Shown: positions 8,101 through 15,407, numbered from the stretch's first letter. The stretch: DNA of 64,000 nt from Phenylobacterium zucineum HLK1 (GCF_000017265.1 NC_011144.1:2458001-2522000); one strand, 5' to 3'. Notes: generated by a model from the sequence alone, not told the origin. Translations and numbers: made by a program.

Positions 8101-9394
8101 CGCGCCGCTGTTCCGGCCGGTCACCACCGACATCCACGGCGAGAAGCGGTTCCTGTCGACCATCGCCCGGCGGCTGGACTCCCTGGGGGCGCTCACCCGC
8201 GGGGAGCGGCGGGTGGCGGGGGCGGGCCTGTTCCGGGCCGAGGACAACCTCGAGAGCCCCTGGGCCCGCCGCGCCCTGCTCGTACTCTACGGCGCCCTCG
8301 CCCGCGGCGAGCTCGCCAGCATGACCCTGGCGGCGTTCGAGGCCAAGACCGGGCTGAAGCTGCTGGACGCCGAGGGCCTGCTGAAGGGGGCCGACGCCCT
8401 GCCGCCGATCACCACCTTCCTCAACCGGCTGCTCGCCCTGCGGATCGCCGACCAGAACGCCCTCTTCGCGGACTTCGAGCGCATCCTCGCCGGCGTGCTG
8501 GACCGGGCCGCCGCCGGCGGCGAGCTCGACCACGGGGTCGAGGACATCGTCGCCGACGAACTGCAGGTGCTGTCGGAGGAGACGGTGCGGGTCGATCCCG
8601 CCTCCGGCGCCGAGACCCGGCTGACGGCCTTTTCCCTGCGCACGCCGCGGCGGCTGCTCGGCCTCGCCGAGGCGCTGGCCCGGGCCGAGGCCCTGGGGGC
8701 GGCGGCGGTCCTGGCCGTCAACGGGCGGTCCGGCCGGGCCGCGCTCGTGGAGCTCGGCCTGACCACCACCGGCGACGACGACCGCCTGCTGCCTGCGGTG
8801 CGCCTCGTGCGGCCGGAGGATCGCAGTCTGACGCCGCTGAAGGCCTTCGAGGAGTCCGCCTGGGCGCCGGCCGCCCCGGATGCGTGGCGCGCCGCCTGGC
8901 AGGCGGAGATCGACGCCGCCGATCCCTGGCGGCGGCGCGAGCTCGTCCTCGCCACCGGCCTGCTGCTGCCGGTCTGGGCGCGGCTGCCGGCCAAGGCCGC
9001 CCAGGTGCGGCGGGTGAAAGCGCCGGACGGCCGCCGCTGGCTCGGGCGCGTGCTGGACCCGGCCCAGGCGGCGGGGCTGAAGGCGGCCCTCGGGGTCTCG
9101 AGCCTGGCCCAGGCCTGGGCCGACGGGCGGACCGTGCTGCGCGAGACCCTTGAGCGGGGCGTTCAGCTGGGCCTGGAGGGCGGCCTGTGGCTGCGGCGGG
9201 CGCGGGTGATGGACCGCTGGCGGCTGGAGGTGGTCGGCGGCGCCGCCGACCGGGCGGCGCTCACCGGGCTCGGCGCCTTCGTCGAGATCATCGCCTACAC
9301 GCCGCGCGTCTTCGCGCCCGTCGATCGGCCGGAGGTCGTGGCGGCGGTGCTGCGCCGCCACCCGGTCGTGCAGGTGCTGGAGCCCGGGGGCTGA
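5153..9394 (+). CDS. Adenine-specific DNA methylase / Strawberry-notch helicase fusion, 1413 aa
   Basis: Two enzymes in one chain. The N-terminal half is an N6-adenine methyltransferase: the SAM-binding VLEPSAGVGMLA (about residue 143) and the catalytic motif VVMNPPF with N209-P-P-F212. The C-terminal half is a superfamily 2 helicase of the Strawberry-notch type: P-loop GDGTGAGKGRQ (K473), DEAH box FDEAHALAN (575-578), motif III SATGAT, and a helicase C-terminal domain with GGTGRSYHA and QGLGRTHRTHQ (a QxxGRxxR-type motif). Proteins of this architecture are typical single-copy genes of alphaproteobacterial conjugative elements, where they may protect or process transferred DNA; the exact role is not established. 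The ATG at 5153 follows GGGAG. The gene is intact. Confidence 0.85.
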   Translation: MTALPLFAAASGADDRPANLLAAARALAPHLARGRPLDRRLVSGALTTAFGATDAEGAWDWRDAYDAVEAAMVLQVRRVSAQVGRLEAAPAEATAVLDGVSALGLTQTRRSEEQLALDQFSTPAPLAGLVVLAAQVRPGDAVLEPSAGVGMLAAVAEACGGAATLNELSDRRAGLLDGLFPAASRWRRDAALLPDLLPQAGGFDAVVMNPPFAALGSHLMAGLRCLADGGRLAAIAPASALEDAQFLGRLRGEGRIVGRLALPPRAFARHGTGVETGLLVIDRCAGDGGLAAGAAAGTLAEAAAWAAALPERPTARPRPVRAAPAALAPRVRSAAGAGLRFLADAAPLDHAAAPWAGEGRDVGLYQAWRGRLAIAGAQAHPTPLVEAAAMASVAAPVPSYRPRLPPALVRDGRLSDAQLETVVYAGEAHAAQLPGWWVVGEAAHALRLAAAETPGAVRLRRGMFLGDGTGAGKGRQIAAVIADNMAQGRVRALWLSRNEALLEDARRDWRAIGGAAHDAVPQSRWKQGEAIGLERGVLFTTYATLRQPARGGRPSRLDQIVAWLGAAFDGVIVFDEAHALANAAGGAGGRGAKAASQQGLAGLILQNRLPDARVLYVSATGATEPANLAYAGRLGLWGGPEAPFATRADFLDAAEAGGIAFMELVARELKALGLYVARSLSFEGVEYEPLEHPLTAEDVALWDAWAGAFQMIHGRLDAAIRAVGVCDDEGKVRSGAALSALRSAFESAKLRFFGHLLAGLKAPTLVAAIRRDLAEGRSAVVQIVSTNAAVAARRLAEIPPEEWTNLAVDLTPKEYVLDYLKGAFPTALMQAVEGPDGETVLTPVLEDGRPVHSQEALRLRDETIAGLAGLPAVPGVLDALLEALGTGAVAEITGRARRVVLREGRRMVERRGPSAAKAETDAFMDGRKRVLVFSDAGGTGRSYHAAVEAVNRARRVHYLVEPGWRADAAIQGLGRTHRTHQVCAPLFRPVTTDIHGEKRFLSTIARRLDSLGALTRGERRVAGAGLFRAEDNLESPWARRALLVLYGALARGELASMTLAAFEAKTGLKLLDAEGLLKGADALPPITTFLNRLLALRIADQNALFADFERILAGVLDRAAAGGELDHGVEDIVADELQVLSEETVRVDPASGAETRLTAFSLRTPRRLLGLAEALARAEALGAAAVLAVNGRSGRAALVELGLTTTGDDDRLLPAVRLVRPEDRSLTPLKAFEESAWAPAAPDAWRAAWQAEIDAADPWRRRELVLATGLLLPVWARLPAKAAQVRRVKAPDGRRWLGRVLDPAQAAGLKAALGVSSLAQAWADGRTVLRETLERGVQLGLEGGLWLRRARVMDRWRLEVVGGAADRAALTGLGAFVEIIAYTPRVFAPVDRPEVVAAVLRRHPVVQVLEPGG

Positions 9395-9397
9395 CGA

Positions 9398-9712
9398 TCA
9401 GTCGGCCTCGGCGAGCTCCGCCCGCGGCGCGACGGCCGCCACGATGTCGGCGTGCTCGGCCTCGCGGACCGCCCGCGCCACGTTCAGGCGGACATAGACG
9501 GCCGCGCCGTCGCGGCCCTTCAGGGCCGCCGCGGCGGGAGCCCGCACCTGAGTCAGGCCGCCCGCGGCGGCGCACAGCAGGAACTCCGCGCCGCTCCGGC
9601 CCCGGCGGACCACGACCAGATTGCCGGCCATGGCCGGCAGGGCGTCCAGGGACGCGCGCCGGAACCGGTAGGTGGTCCCGGAGGCGCCCGCCACGTCGAG
9701 GAAGTCGCTCAT
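9398..9712 (-). CDS. Uncharacterised small element protein, 104 aa
   Basis: Not recognised. The chain MSDFLDVAGASGTTYRFRRA continues with alternating beta-like segments (NLVVVRRGRSGAEFLLCAAA, then AAVYVRLNVARAVREAEHAD). It looks like a small soluble alpha/beta protein with no signal peptide or membrane segment. It is convergent with the methylase gene, whose stop lies 3 nt away, and divergent from the SSB-like gene at 9874. The ATG at 9712 is used; an in-frame GTG at 9751 would add 13 residues. Neither start has a strong ribosome-binding site. Confidence 0.6.
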   Translation of the reverse strand: MSDFLDVAGASGTTYRFRRASLDALPAMAGNLVVVRRGRSGAEFLLCAAAGGLTQVRAPAAAALKGRDGAAVYVRLNVARAVREAEHADIVAAVAPRAELAEAD

Positions 9713-9873
9713 CGGTTCGGCATAGCCCGTGGGGGACGGCTTCGCCAGCACCCGGCGCGCGACCGGACGTCACGGCGACGCTTCGCCGTGGAGCGAAGGA
9801 ACGGAAGGGCGTCGGGGGGTGAAGCCGGACCGGGAGGCGGTCTCTCGGCGGCTTCGGATCTTGGGAGACTGAC

Positions 9874-10233
9874 ATGCAGAACGTGATGTTCGTAGGCCGC
9901 CTGGCGGCCGATCCGCAGGTGACCGACGACTTCGGCAAGGCGGTGTTCCGGCTGCTGGAGAACCGCGGCCGCGACGCGGCGGGCGCGGAGCGCGTCGTCG
10001 GGGTGAACTGCGTCAGCTGGGCCAGGGGGCTCAACGAGAAGGTCGTCGCGCCGGGCCTCGCCCGCGGCTGCGAGGTGATGGTGGTGGGCGCCTTCGTCGA
10101 CACCGTCTACGCGGCCCGCGACGGCGTCCGGCGGGCCGCCAAGGAGCTGGTGGTGCGCCGCCTCGCCGTCCTCGACTGGGCCGGCGAGCGCCCCACCCCC
10201 GCGGCCGCCGGGTCTGAGCCGCTGGCGGCCTGA
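9874..10233 (+). CDS. SSB-like OB-fold protein without acidic tip, 119 aa
   Basis: The N-terminus MQNVMFVGRLAADPQVTDDF and the pattern VGVNCVSWARGLNEKVVAPG, then GCEVMVVGAFVDTVYAARDG, follow the bacterial SSB OB-fold (compare 'N.v.l.GrL..DPe', 'v.cv.f...A', 'G..v.v.G.l'). It lacks the acidic DxPF tip that recruits partner proteins and ends in an Ala/Pro-rich tail. It is likely a diverged SSB or an SSB-derived regulator working beside the second copy 32 nt downstream. The two genes probably form an operon started from the promoter region 9713-9873, which otherwise shows no gene. Confidence 0.75.
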   Translation: MQNVMFVGRLAADPQVTDDFGKAVFRLLENRGRDAAGAERVVGVNCVSWARGLNEKVVAPGLARGCEVMVVGAFVDTVYAARDGVRRAAKELVVRRLAVLDWAGERPTPAAAGSEPLAA

Positions 10234-10265
10234 CCGGCCATTCCCTGAAAGCTAGGAGATCGATC

Positions 10266-10676
10266 ATGCAGACCGTCACCGTCGAAGGCTATCTGGCCGC
10301 CGATCCGTCCATCCTCACCGCCCAGGGCTCGGGCAAAAAGCGCGCGAGCTTCCGCCTGCTTGAGACCGCCCGCTTCCGGCGCGGCGACGGCCAGTCGGCC
10401 GAGCGCACCACCGGCTTCAACTGCGTCTGCTTCAACGAGGCGGCCGCCGAGGGCTACATCGCGCCCTACGCCCGCAAGGGCTCCCGCGTCGTGGTCACCG
10501 GCCATGTGGAGAACGACACCTGGACCGGCCAGGACGGGGTCGTGCGCTACGACCTGCGGCTGGTCGTCGAGCAGCTGCGGATCAAGGGGCGGCGCGAGGC
10601 GGCCGAGGCCGCGCCTGAACAGGCGCCCGAAGACGACGACAACGCCGTCGATCCCGGGGCGGACATCCCGTTCTGA
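10266..10676 (+). CDS. ssb: Single-stranded DNA-binding protein, 136 aa
   Basis: An OB-fold SSB of about 110 residues (MQTVTVEGYLAADPSILTAQ, GFNCVCFNEAAAEGYIAPYA, GSRVVVTGHVENDTWTGQDG) with an acidic linker and the canonical C-terminal tip ending DIPF. The tip binds replication and repair partners. SSBs carried by conjugative elements coat the transferred single strand and limit SOS induction; that role is inferred here. It lies 32 nt after a tip-less paralogue and is followed by a rho-independent terminator. The ATG at 10266 is preceded by AGGAG. Confidence 0.85.
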   Translation: MQTVTVEGYLAADPSILTAQGSGKKRASFRLLETARFRRGDGQSAERTTGFNCVCFNEAAAEGYIAPYARKGSRVVVTGHVENDTWTGQDGVVRYDLRLVVEQLRIKGRREAAEAAPEQAPEDDDNAVDPGADIPF

Positions 10677-10701
10677 CGGGAACGCTCCCTGGCGGGTCGC
10701 C

Positions 10702-10735
10702 GATGGCCGGTCCCGAGGGGCCGGCCATCCCTTTT
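10702..10735 (+). terminator. Rho-independent terminator of the ssb pair
   Basis: GATGGCCGG (10702-10710) pairs perfectly with CCGGCCATC (10721-10729), followed by CCTTTTG. Confidence 0.8.
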
Positions 10736-10802
10736 GCGGCCCCGGGGCGGGGCCCGGCGGGACGTCTTGACGGCGCACGCAGGCGGACGGTCATGATTGG
10801 GG

Positions 10803-11060
10803 ATGACCGAGGCGGCCGGCCCCTTCCCGCTCTACACCCTGATCTACTGCCGGGACGACGGGCTCGGGCAGCCGAGGCGGGCGGCCTTCGCCGAGGCGGC
10901 CGAGGCCCGGGACCATGCCCGTCGGACGCTCCTGGCGCGTGCGGGCTGCTGGACCTCCGTCGTCGTGGCCCGCGGGGTCGACCTCGAACTCACCTTCATC
11001 GGCGCCTGGGACCGCGACGCCACCGGCGCCCTGGTCTGGGACAACGCGGACCTCGCCTGA
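10803..11060 (+). CDS. Uncharacterised small element protein, 85 aa
   Basis: Not recognised. It reads MTEAAGPFPLYTLIYCRDDG, then AAFAEAAEARDHARRTLLAR, then LELTFIGAWDRDATGALVWD. It is a compact alpha/beta protein with no signal or membrane segment. The ATG at 10803 was chosen over an in-frame TTG at 10797. GGGG lies directly before it, so the ribosome-binding site is weak. It precedes the GcrA paralogue by 82 nt and may share its promoter. Confidence 0.55.
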   Translation: MTEAAGPFPLYTLIYCRDDGLGQPRRAAFAEAAEARDHARRTLLARAGCWTSVVVARGVDLELTFIGAWDRDATGALVWDNADLA

Positions 11061-11142
11061 GCGGCGCGCACGGCGGGATCGGGCGCGAAGCGAAGGGAAG
11101 GACGGGCGGCGGGCGAGCCGATCGGGCTCGTGGAGGTTCGCC

Positions 11143-11613
11143 ATGTCTTCGTCCGGGTCCTGGACGCGCGAGCGCGTCATCGCCCTCACCCGCCTCTGGT
11201 GCGACGGCCTCAGCGCCGCCCAGATCGCCGCCGCCCTGGGCGGCGTCACCCGCAACGCCGTCCTCGGCAAGGTCCACCGGCTCGGGTTGAGCGGCCGCGA
11301 ACGGCCCGCGCGGCCGGGGGCGCGGCGCGCGCCCGGCCCGCCGCGTCGTCCGGTCCGCGCCCCGCGCCGGCCTGCGCCGGCTCGACCGCTGCTCCGGTCC
11401 GCCGCCCCGCCGCCGGAAGGGCCGGGCCTGGCCACGGTGCTGACCGTGGGCGCCCACACCTGCCGCTGGCCGGTCGGCGACCCGCTCGCGCCGGGGTTCA
11501 CCCTCTGCGGCCGGCCGGCGGTGCGGGGCGCCTACTGCGAGGGTCACGCCGCCCGCGCCTACCTGCCGGCGCGGCCGCACGACCATCTGCTGAAGATGGC
11601 GGGGCTGGCGTGA
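11143..11613 (+). CDS. GcrA-family cell-cycle regulator paralogue carried on the element, 156 aa
   Basis: Full-length GcrA architecture. The N-terminal HTH reads 'WTRERVIALTRLWCDGLSAA' then QIAAALGGVTRNAVLGKVHR, followed by LGLSGR. A basic Pro/Arg/Ala linker follows, then the C-terminal sigma-70-interacting domain: HTCRWPVGDPLAPGFTLCGR, then GAYCEGHAARAYLP. In Caulobacter GcrA binds RNA polymerase sigma-70 and activates promoters carrying CcrM-methylated GANTC. The gene lies inside the tRNA-His element, so it is an extra copy and not the chromosomal gene. The ATG at 11143 has GGAGG at 6-nt spacing. A perfect hairpin follows at 11638-11658. GANTC sites occur upstream of other element genes (1981, 12689, 13713, 13792). 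Confidence 0.9.
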   Translation: MSSSGSWTRERVIALTRLWCDGLSAAQIAAALGGVTRNAVLGKVHRLGLSGRERPARPGARRAPGPPRRPVRAPRRPAPARPLLRSAAPPPEGPGLATVLTVGAHTCRWPVGDPLAPGFTLCGRPAVRGAYCEGHAARAYLPARPHDHLLKMAGLA

Positions 11614-11637
11614 CCGGCGGCGGGCCGCCCGCGCCAG

Positions 11638-11658
11638 GCCTTCGCGGGACGCGAAGGC
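11638..11658. terminator. Perfect 9-bp hairpin after gcrA-like gene
   Basis: GCCTTCGCG, loop GGA, CGCGAAGGC, followed by TGTCTTCCT. Probable terminator between the GcrA paralogue and the transporter gene. Confidence 0.6.
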
Positions 11659-11713
11659 TGTCTTCCTGGATGCCGCCTTGCCGCGGCCGGACGGCCCTCG
11701 CACCGTGGGCGGG

Positions 11714-12457
11714 ATGCAGGAGCTGCTGATCGTCGGGGCGGCCGGCCTGCTGGCCGGCGCCATGAACGCGCTCGCCGGCGGCGGCTCGTTCGTGTCCATG
11801 CCCGCGCTGATCGCCGCCGGGCTGCCGTCGGTCGCCGCCAACGCCACGAGCACCGTGGCCCTGTTCCCCGGCGGCGCCGCCAGCGCCTGGGTCTATCGCG
11901 GCGGCGTCCGGCCCTTCGCGGCGGCGCCCTTCCCCGCCCTGGTCGCGGCGACCGTCGCAGGCGGCTTCGCCGGGGGCCTGCTGCTGCTGTGGACGCCGAG
12001 CGCCACCTTCGACCGGGTGCTGCCCTGGCTGCTGCTGGCGGCGACGGCGATGCTGGCGGGGGGGCCGCGGATCGCGCCGCGGCTCGCCGGCCTCGCCGGG
12101 CGGCCCGCGGTGCTGCTGCTCCTCCAGTTCGGGCTGGGGGTCTACGGCGGCTACTTCGGCGGGGCGGTGGGCATCATGATGATGGCCGCCTGGCGGATGC
12201 TGACCGGCGCCGAGGTGCGGGACCTGCAGGGCGCCCGCACCCTGATGGTCACCGCCGCCAACGCGATCGCCGTGGCGACCTTCGTCGTCGCCGGCGCGGT
12301 GGCCTGGCCGTTCGCCCTGGCGCTCGGCGCCGGCGCCCTGGCGGGCGGCTACGCCGGGGCCCACGCCGGGCGGCGGTTGCCCGCGCGCGTCGTCAAGTGG
12401 ACGACGGTCGGTCTCTGCGCCGGGGTGACCGTCCTGTTCTTCCTGCGAAGCCTCTGA
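11714..12457 (+). CDS. TSUP (TauE/SafE/DUF81) family membrane transporter, 247 aa
   Basis: A hydrophobic protein with about eight predicted membrane segments. The TSUP signature sits near the N-terminus (LAGAMNALAGGGSFVSMPAL) and is repeated in the second half (LGVYGGYFGGAVGIMMMAAW). The family exports or imports sulfite, sulfoacetate and other organic or sulfur anions; the substrate here cannot be read from sequence. The ATG at 11714 was chosen; a TTG at 11678 would add 12 residues. It is the one clear metabolic cargo gene of the element, placed between gcrA-like and DUF2493 genes with its own hairpins on both sides. Confidence 0.8.
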   Translation: MQELLIVGAAGLLAGAMNALAGGGSFVSMPALIAAGLPSVAANATSTVALFPGGAASAWVYRGGVRPFAAAPFPALVAATVAGGFAGGLLLLWTPSATFDRVLPWLLLAATAMLAGGPRIAPRLAGLAGRPAVLLLLQFGLGVYGGYFGGAVGIMMMAAWRMLTGAEVRDLQGARTLMVTAANAIAVATFVVAGAVAWPFALALGAGALAGGYAGAHAGRRLPARVVKWTTVGLCAGVTVLFFLRSL

Positions 12458-12465
12458 CCCCGCTC

Positions 12466-12513
12466 CCGGCGCGGTCCCGCGCCGGACGGCGCGCCCGCCT
12501 GGTCGGCGGGCGC
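12466..12513 (+). terminator. Two consecutive GC hairpins after the transporter gene
   Basis: CCGGCGCG-GTCC-CGCGCCGG (12466-12485) is followed directly by GCGCCCGCC-TGGTC-GGCGGGCGC (12491-12513). The rest of the gap to 12699 shows no gene; it holds a further short palindrome (ACGGCC-TGGC-GGCCGT, about 12565) and a GAGTC (GANTC) at 12689. Confidence 0.6.
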
Positions 12514-12699
12514 AGACACCCCCACGCAACACCCTCCGATCCTATCACGTCACCCCGGCGGTCAACGGCCTGGCGGCCGTTTCCCTGCGCTCCGCCTCCG
12601 GCTCCGCTCCGGTGACCGCCCGGGACCCGACGTGGGCGGGGAGAGGGTCGTTGCGCATTGGGCGCAAGCGACGTGCTTCAGACGGATGGAGTCCTCGCC

Positions 12700-13632
12700 A
12701 TGACCTTCTCCCTTCACGCCTTCTCGTCCTCGGACACCGCCTTCGACGTCCAGGCCGCGGCGCTGGAAGACCCGCGGCCGCATCCCACGGAAGCGGCGCT
12801 CGTGCAGCTGGGCCAGGCCCTGATCACCGAACTGCTCGACCTCGTGGGCGACACCGCCCTGGAGGACGTGCAGACGATCCTCTGCGAAAGCCTGATCGGG
12901 GCGTTCCATTCGGCGGCGGGGCGGATCGAGCGCGAGGCCGACCGGGCGCGCGACCGCGTGCGCGTCCTGGAGCGCGACTTCGACGGGTCCGAGATGGCCG
13001 ACACCGAGCTGCAGGCGGCCACTCGGGAGACCCGGGCGGCGGACGTGGCCCAGGCGGCGGCCGAGCTCGTGCGCGACGCGGCGGCCGAGGCCTACGCGGT
13101 GCAGACCGGCCAGGTCTGGACGGCCTGGCGCGGCAGCCGGCGCGGGACGCGGCTGACGGCGGCGGAGCTGGAGGCCAAGCAGGTGGCCCGGGCGGCGGCG
13201 CGACGGAAGTCCGGCGAAGCGGACGTGAGGGGGCCGATCGTGGCCTTACGGGCGGCGCCGTTCGCGGACGGCGCGGAGGACGCCCGGCGGATCTTCGACG
13301 CCCTGAACTGGGCCCAGGCCCAGTGGCCGGACATGGTGCTGGCGACGACCGGCGCCCGCGGCGCGGAGCGGCTGGCGATCCGCTGGGCGCAGCAGAAGCG
13401 CGTCACCCTGGTGCTCGCCCGGGCCGACTTCGACCGCCACGGCAAGGCGGCCCCCTTCCGGGCCAACGACGAGCTGCTGGCGCTGGAGCCGGTCTGCTGC
13501 CTCACCCTGGCGCAGTCGCTGGAGGGCGAGCGCCGCGGGCGATCGCAACCGTTCGGGCCGGCCCTGAACCTGGCGCAGCAGGCCCAGGCGCGCGGGCTGC
13601 GGCATGTCGCCATCCGGGCCAAGGCGGCCTAG
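12700..13632 (+). CDS. DUF2493 (SLOG-fold) protein, 310 aa
   Basis: The N-terminal half is helical and acidic. The C-terminal third is the DUF2493 domain of the SLOG superfamily: 'FADGAEDARRIFDALNWAQA', then LATTGARGAERLAIRWAQQK, then VTLVLARADFDRHGKAAPFR and AND. SLOG proteins bind nucleotide-derived ligands. DUF2493 genes are near-constant parts of alphaproteobacterial conjugative elements, but no function is established. The ATG at 12700 follows GGAG; a longer start at 12658 is unlikely. A rho-independent terminator follows. Confidence 0.8.
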   Translation: MTFSLHAFSSSDTAFDVQAAALEDPRPHPTEAALVQLGQALITELLDLVGDTALEDVQTILCESLIGAFHSAAGRIEREADRARDRVRVLERDFDGSEMADTELQAATRETRAADVAQAAAELVRDAAAEAYAVQTGQVWTAWRGSRRGTRLTAAELEAKQVARAAARRKSGEADVRGPIVALRAAPFADGAEDARRIFDALNWAQAQWPDMVLATTGARGAERLAIRWAQQKRVTLVLARADFDRHGKAAPFRANDELLALEPVCCLTLAQSLEGERRGRSQPFGPALNLAQQAQARGLRHVAIRAKAA

Positions 13633-13657
13633 CTTAGCCGTCTCCAGTCTGATCCTG

Positions 13658-13691
13658 ACCCGCTCGGCGCCGGCCGGGCGGGTTTCTTCTT
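13658..13691 (+). terminator. Rho-independent terminator after DUF2493 gene
   Basis: CCCGCTCGGC pairs with GCCGGGCGGG, followed by TTTCTTCTTT. Confidence 0.75.
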
Positions 13692-13938
13692 TCGGCCGCC
13701 GCGGAGGGTCGGGACTCAGGCTAAGCATTCCCCGTACGTGAACTTTGCCTGCGTTGGATGACTGTTGATCCCGCATGATGAAGTTTGCTCGGAATCGTGT
13801 TTTCGGGCGTCAGGGCAAGATAAAAGGAAGTGTGCGGCGCTTCGTTTTGCTCTAGGCTTTCAGCCGGTTAGGGCCGCGACCGCCGCATGAGGCGAGTTGC
13901 GGCGACGTAAGCTGTCAGCAGCCGCCGGAGCCTTTCCC
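13692..13938. other. Gene-free leader of the relaxase gene, candidate promoter/oriT region
   Basis: 247 bp of distinctly lower GC than its neighbours and without a credible ORF. It contains near-repeats TGAACTTTGC (13739) and TGAAGTTTGC (13779), two GANTC sites (13713, 13792) and A/T-rich stretches (GATAAAAGGAAG). A position just upstream of a relaxase gene is usual for oriT, but no nic-site consensus can be recognised. Confidence 0.35.
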
Positions 13939-15183
13939 ATGCTGGTGCGCGAGGCGATCCAAGCCCGCCTGCCGGAGCCGAACGCCGGGTACGAACGGAC
14001 GGCGGCGGCGCGCCTGCCGGCCTTCCTCAAGTCCGATCAGCTGCGGGTCCGCACGCTGCTGCTGCAGCGGCTGTCCGCGTCCCGCCTGTTCGCGATCGGC
14101 GACCGCGCGGGCGTGCTCAGCACCGCGCAGCGGCGTTCAGGCCGGTCGTTCCGGCTAGACCTGCGGCAACGGGTGATCGTCAAGGCGCTGGTTTCCAAGC
14201 ACACCGGCCACGGCGCCGCCCGCGGCGAGGCCCTGGCCAGGCACGTGGCCTATCTCGGCCGGTCAGGGGCGGGCGTAGACGGAGCCCGGCCCGCCTTCTT
14301 CGATCGAGCGACGGACGATCTGGACGCATCCGCCGCCACCGCTGCCTGGGCGGCCGACCGGCACCACTTCCGCTTCATCGTCTCGCCCGAACACGGGGAG
14401 CGGATTTCCGACCTGACGGGCTACACACGCGAGGTGATGCGCCGGGTGGCGGCCGACCTGGGTCAGCCCACGCTGCAGTGGTTGGGGACCTGCCACTTCG
14501 ACACGGATCAGCCGCACGCCCACGTGCTGGTGCGGGGAAGGCAGGCGAACGGCAGGGATCTGGTGATCCCGCGCGACTACATCGCCTATGGCTTCCGCGC
14601 GCGGGCGCAGGAGGTCGCTCAGGAACTGTTGGGCGACCTGTCGCGCGCCAATGCGGAGCGGCGGATCTGGCGTGAGACCCATGCCGATCGCTTCACGGGC
14701 TTCGATCGCCGCCTGCTAGCCTCGGCGGACGGCGACGGCCTTGTCGACGACGGGTTGGGACAGGGCGGGGCCTGGGCGGCGCTGCTGCGGGGCCGCCTGC
14801 GCCACCTCGAGGCGCTGGGGCTCGCCACGCGTCAGGGCCGGCGCTATCGGCTCGATCCGTCGCTGGAGCCTCAACTCCGCGCCCTGCAGCTGAAGCGCGA
14901 CATCATCCGGACCCTTCATGCGCGCCGGCTGGAGGGCGGCCGAAAAGTTCGGGAGCTGGGCGTCGGCGAGCGGGTCCGCGGGCGTGTCGTCGCGACCGGC
15001 GAGCACGATGAGCTCGGCGCGCTCCGCTGGGTGGTGGTGCGCGACGCCGAGGGCGCGGAGCGCTACACGCGGCTGGCCTTCCGAAGCGACGCAATGCGAG
15101 TGGGCCAGACGGCGGAGCTGGTGGGGGGCCTACAAGGCGCCCAGGTGATCGGCCGCACCCGGTCTTCGGGTCTTTCCCGCTGA
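13939..15183 (+). CDS. VirD2/DUF3363-type relaxase (mobilization protein), 414 aa
   Basis: The central part reads 'ADRHHFRFIVSPEHGERISD', then TGYTREVMRRVAADLGQPTL, then the metal-binding histidine motif CHFDTDQPHAHVLVRGR. This is the HxDx(4)HxH arrangement of VirD2-like relaxases of the DUF3363 group, which nick and pilot the transferred strand. The C-terminal 90 residues are beta-rich (VGERVRGRVVATGEHDELGA). At 414 aa it is shorter than the 550-650 aa usual for the DUF3363 family as I know it. The ATG at 13939 is preceded by CCGGAG; an upstream TTG at 13897 is less likely. No type IV secretion genes are visible, so they lie to the left or in trans. Confidence 0.75.
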   Translation: MLVREAIQARLPEPNAGYERTAAARLPAFLKSDQLRVRTLLLQRLSASRLFAIGDRAGVLSTAQRRSGRSFRLDLRQRVIVKALVSKHTGHGAARGEALARHVAYLGRSGAGVDGARPAFFDRATDDLDASAATAAWAADRHHFRFIVSPEHGERISDLTGYTREVMRRVAADLGQPTLQWLGTCHFDTDQPHAHVLVRGRQANGRDLVIPRDYIAYGFRARAQEVAQELLGDLSRANAERRIWRETHADRFTGFDRRLLASADGDGLVDDGLGQGGAWAALLRGRLRHLEALGLATRQGRRYRLDPSLEPQLRALQLKRDIIRTLHARRLEGGRKVRELGVGERVRGRVVATGEHDELGALRWVVVRDAEGAERYTRLAFRSDAMRVGQTAELVGGLQGAQVIGRTRSSGLSR

Positions 15184-15226
15184 CTCTAGGTGGCGCATGA
15201 CATCACGTTTTCGGGAGCGCAGGCTC

Positions 15227-15242
15227 CACGCGGCGCCGCGTG
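15227..15242. promoter_or_regulatory. 16-bp perfect palindrome upstream of excisionase/integrase genes
   Basis: CACGCGGCGCCGCGTG. A second short inverted repeat, AGGTG-AAAC-CACCT, lies at 15290-15303. Both lie in the 225-bp gap before the HTH gene and could bind Xis or a repressor of the int operon. Confidence 0.4.
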
Positions 15243-15407
15243 AACCAGGAAGAAGACGCCGCCCGTCCCGCCTTCAGGTCGCTGGTCAAAGGTGAAACCA
15301 CCTGAACCGCTTGCGACCGCCCGCCGCTCGTAGCCGCGTGCTGGACAAGCGCGCCCGTCGGCGCGTTGCTTGATCGCCTCCACCCGAACGACGACGCGGA
15401 GCCGGAT

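Noticed and set aside
4145..9361. Very long open frame (over 1700 codons) on the minus strand opposite the methylase-helicase gene
   Set aside because: It is the mirror frame of a high-GC gene. The plus strand carries all catalytic motifs, and the minus frame is Arg/Gly/Pro/Ala-rich without recognisable domains.
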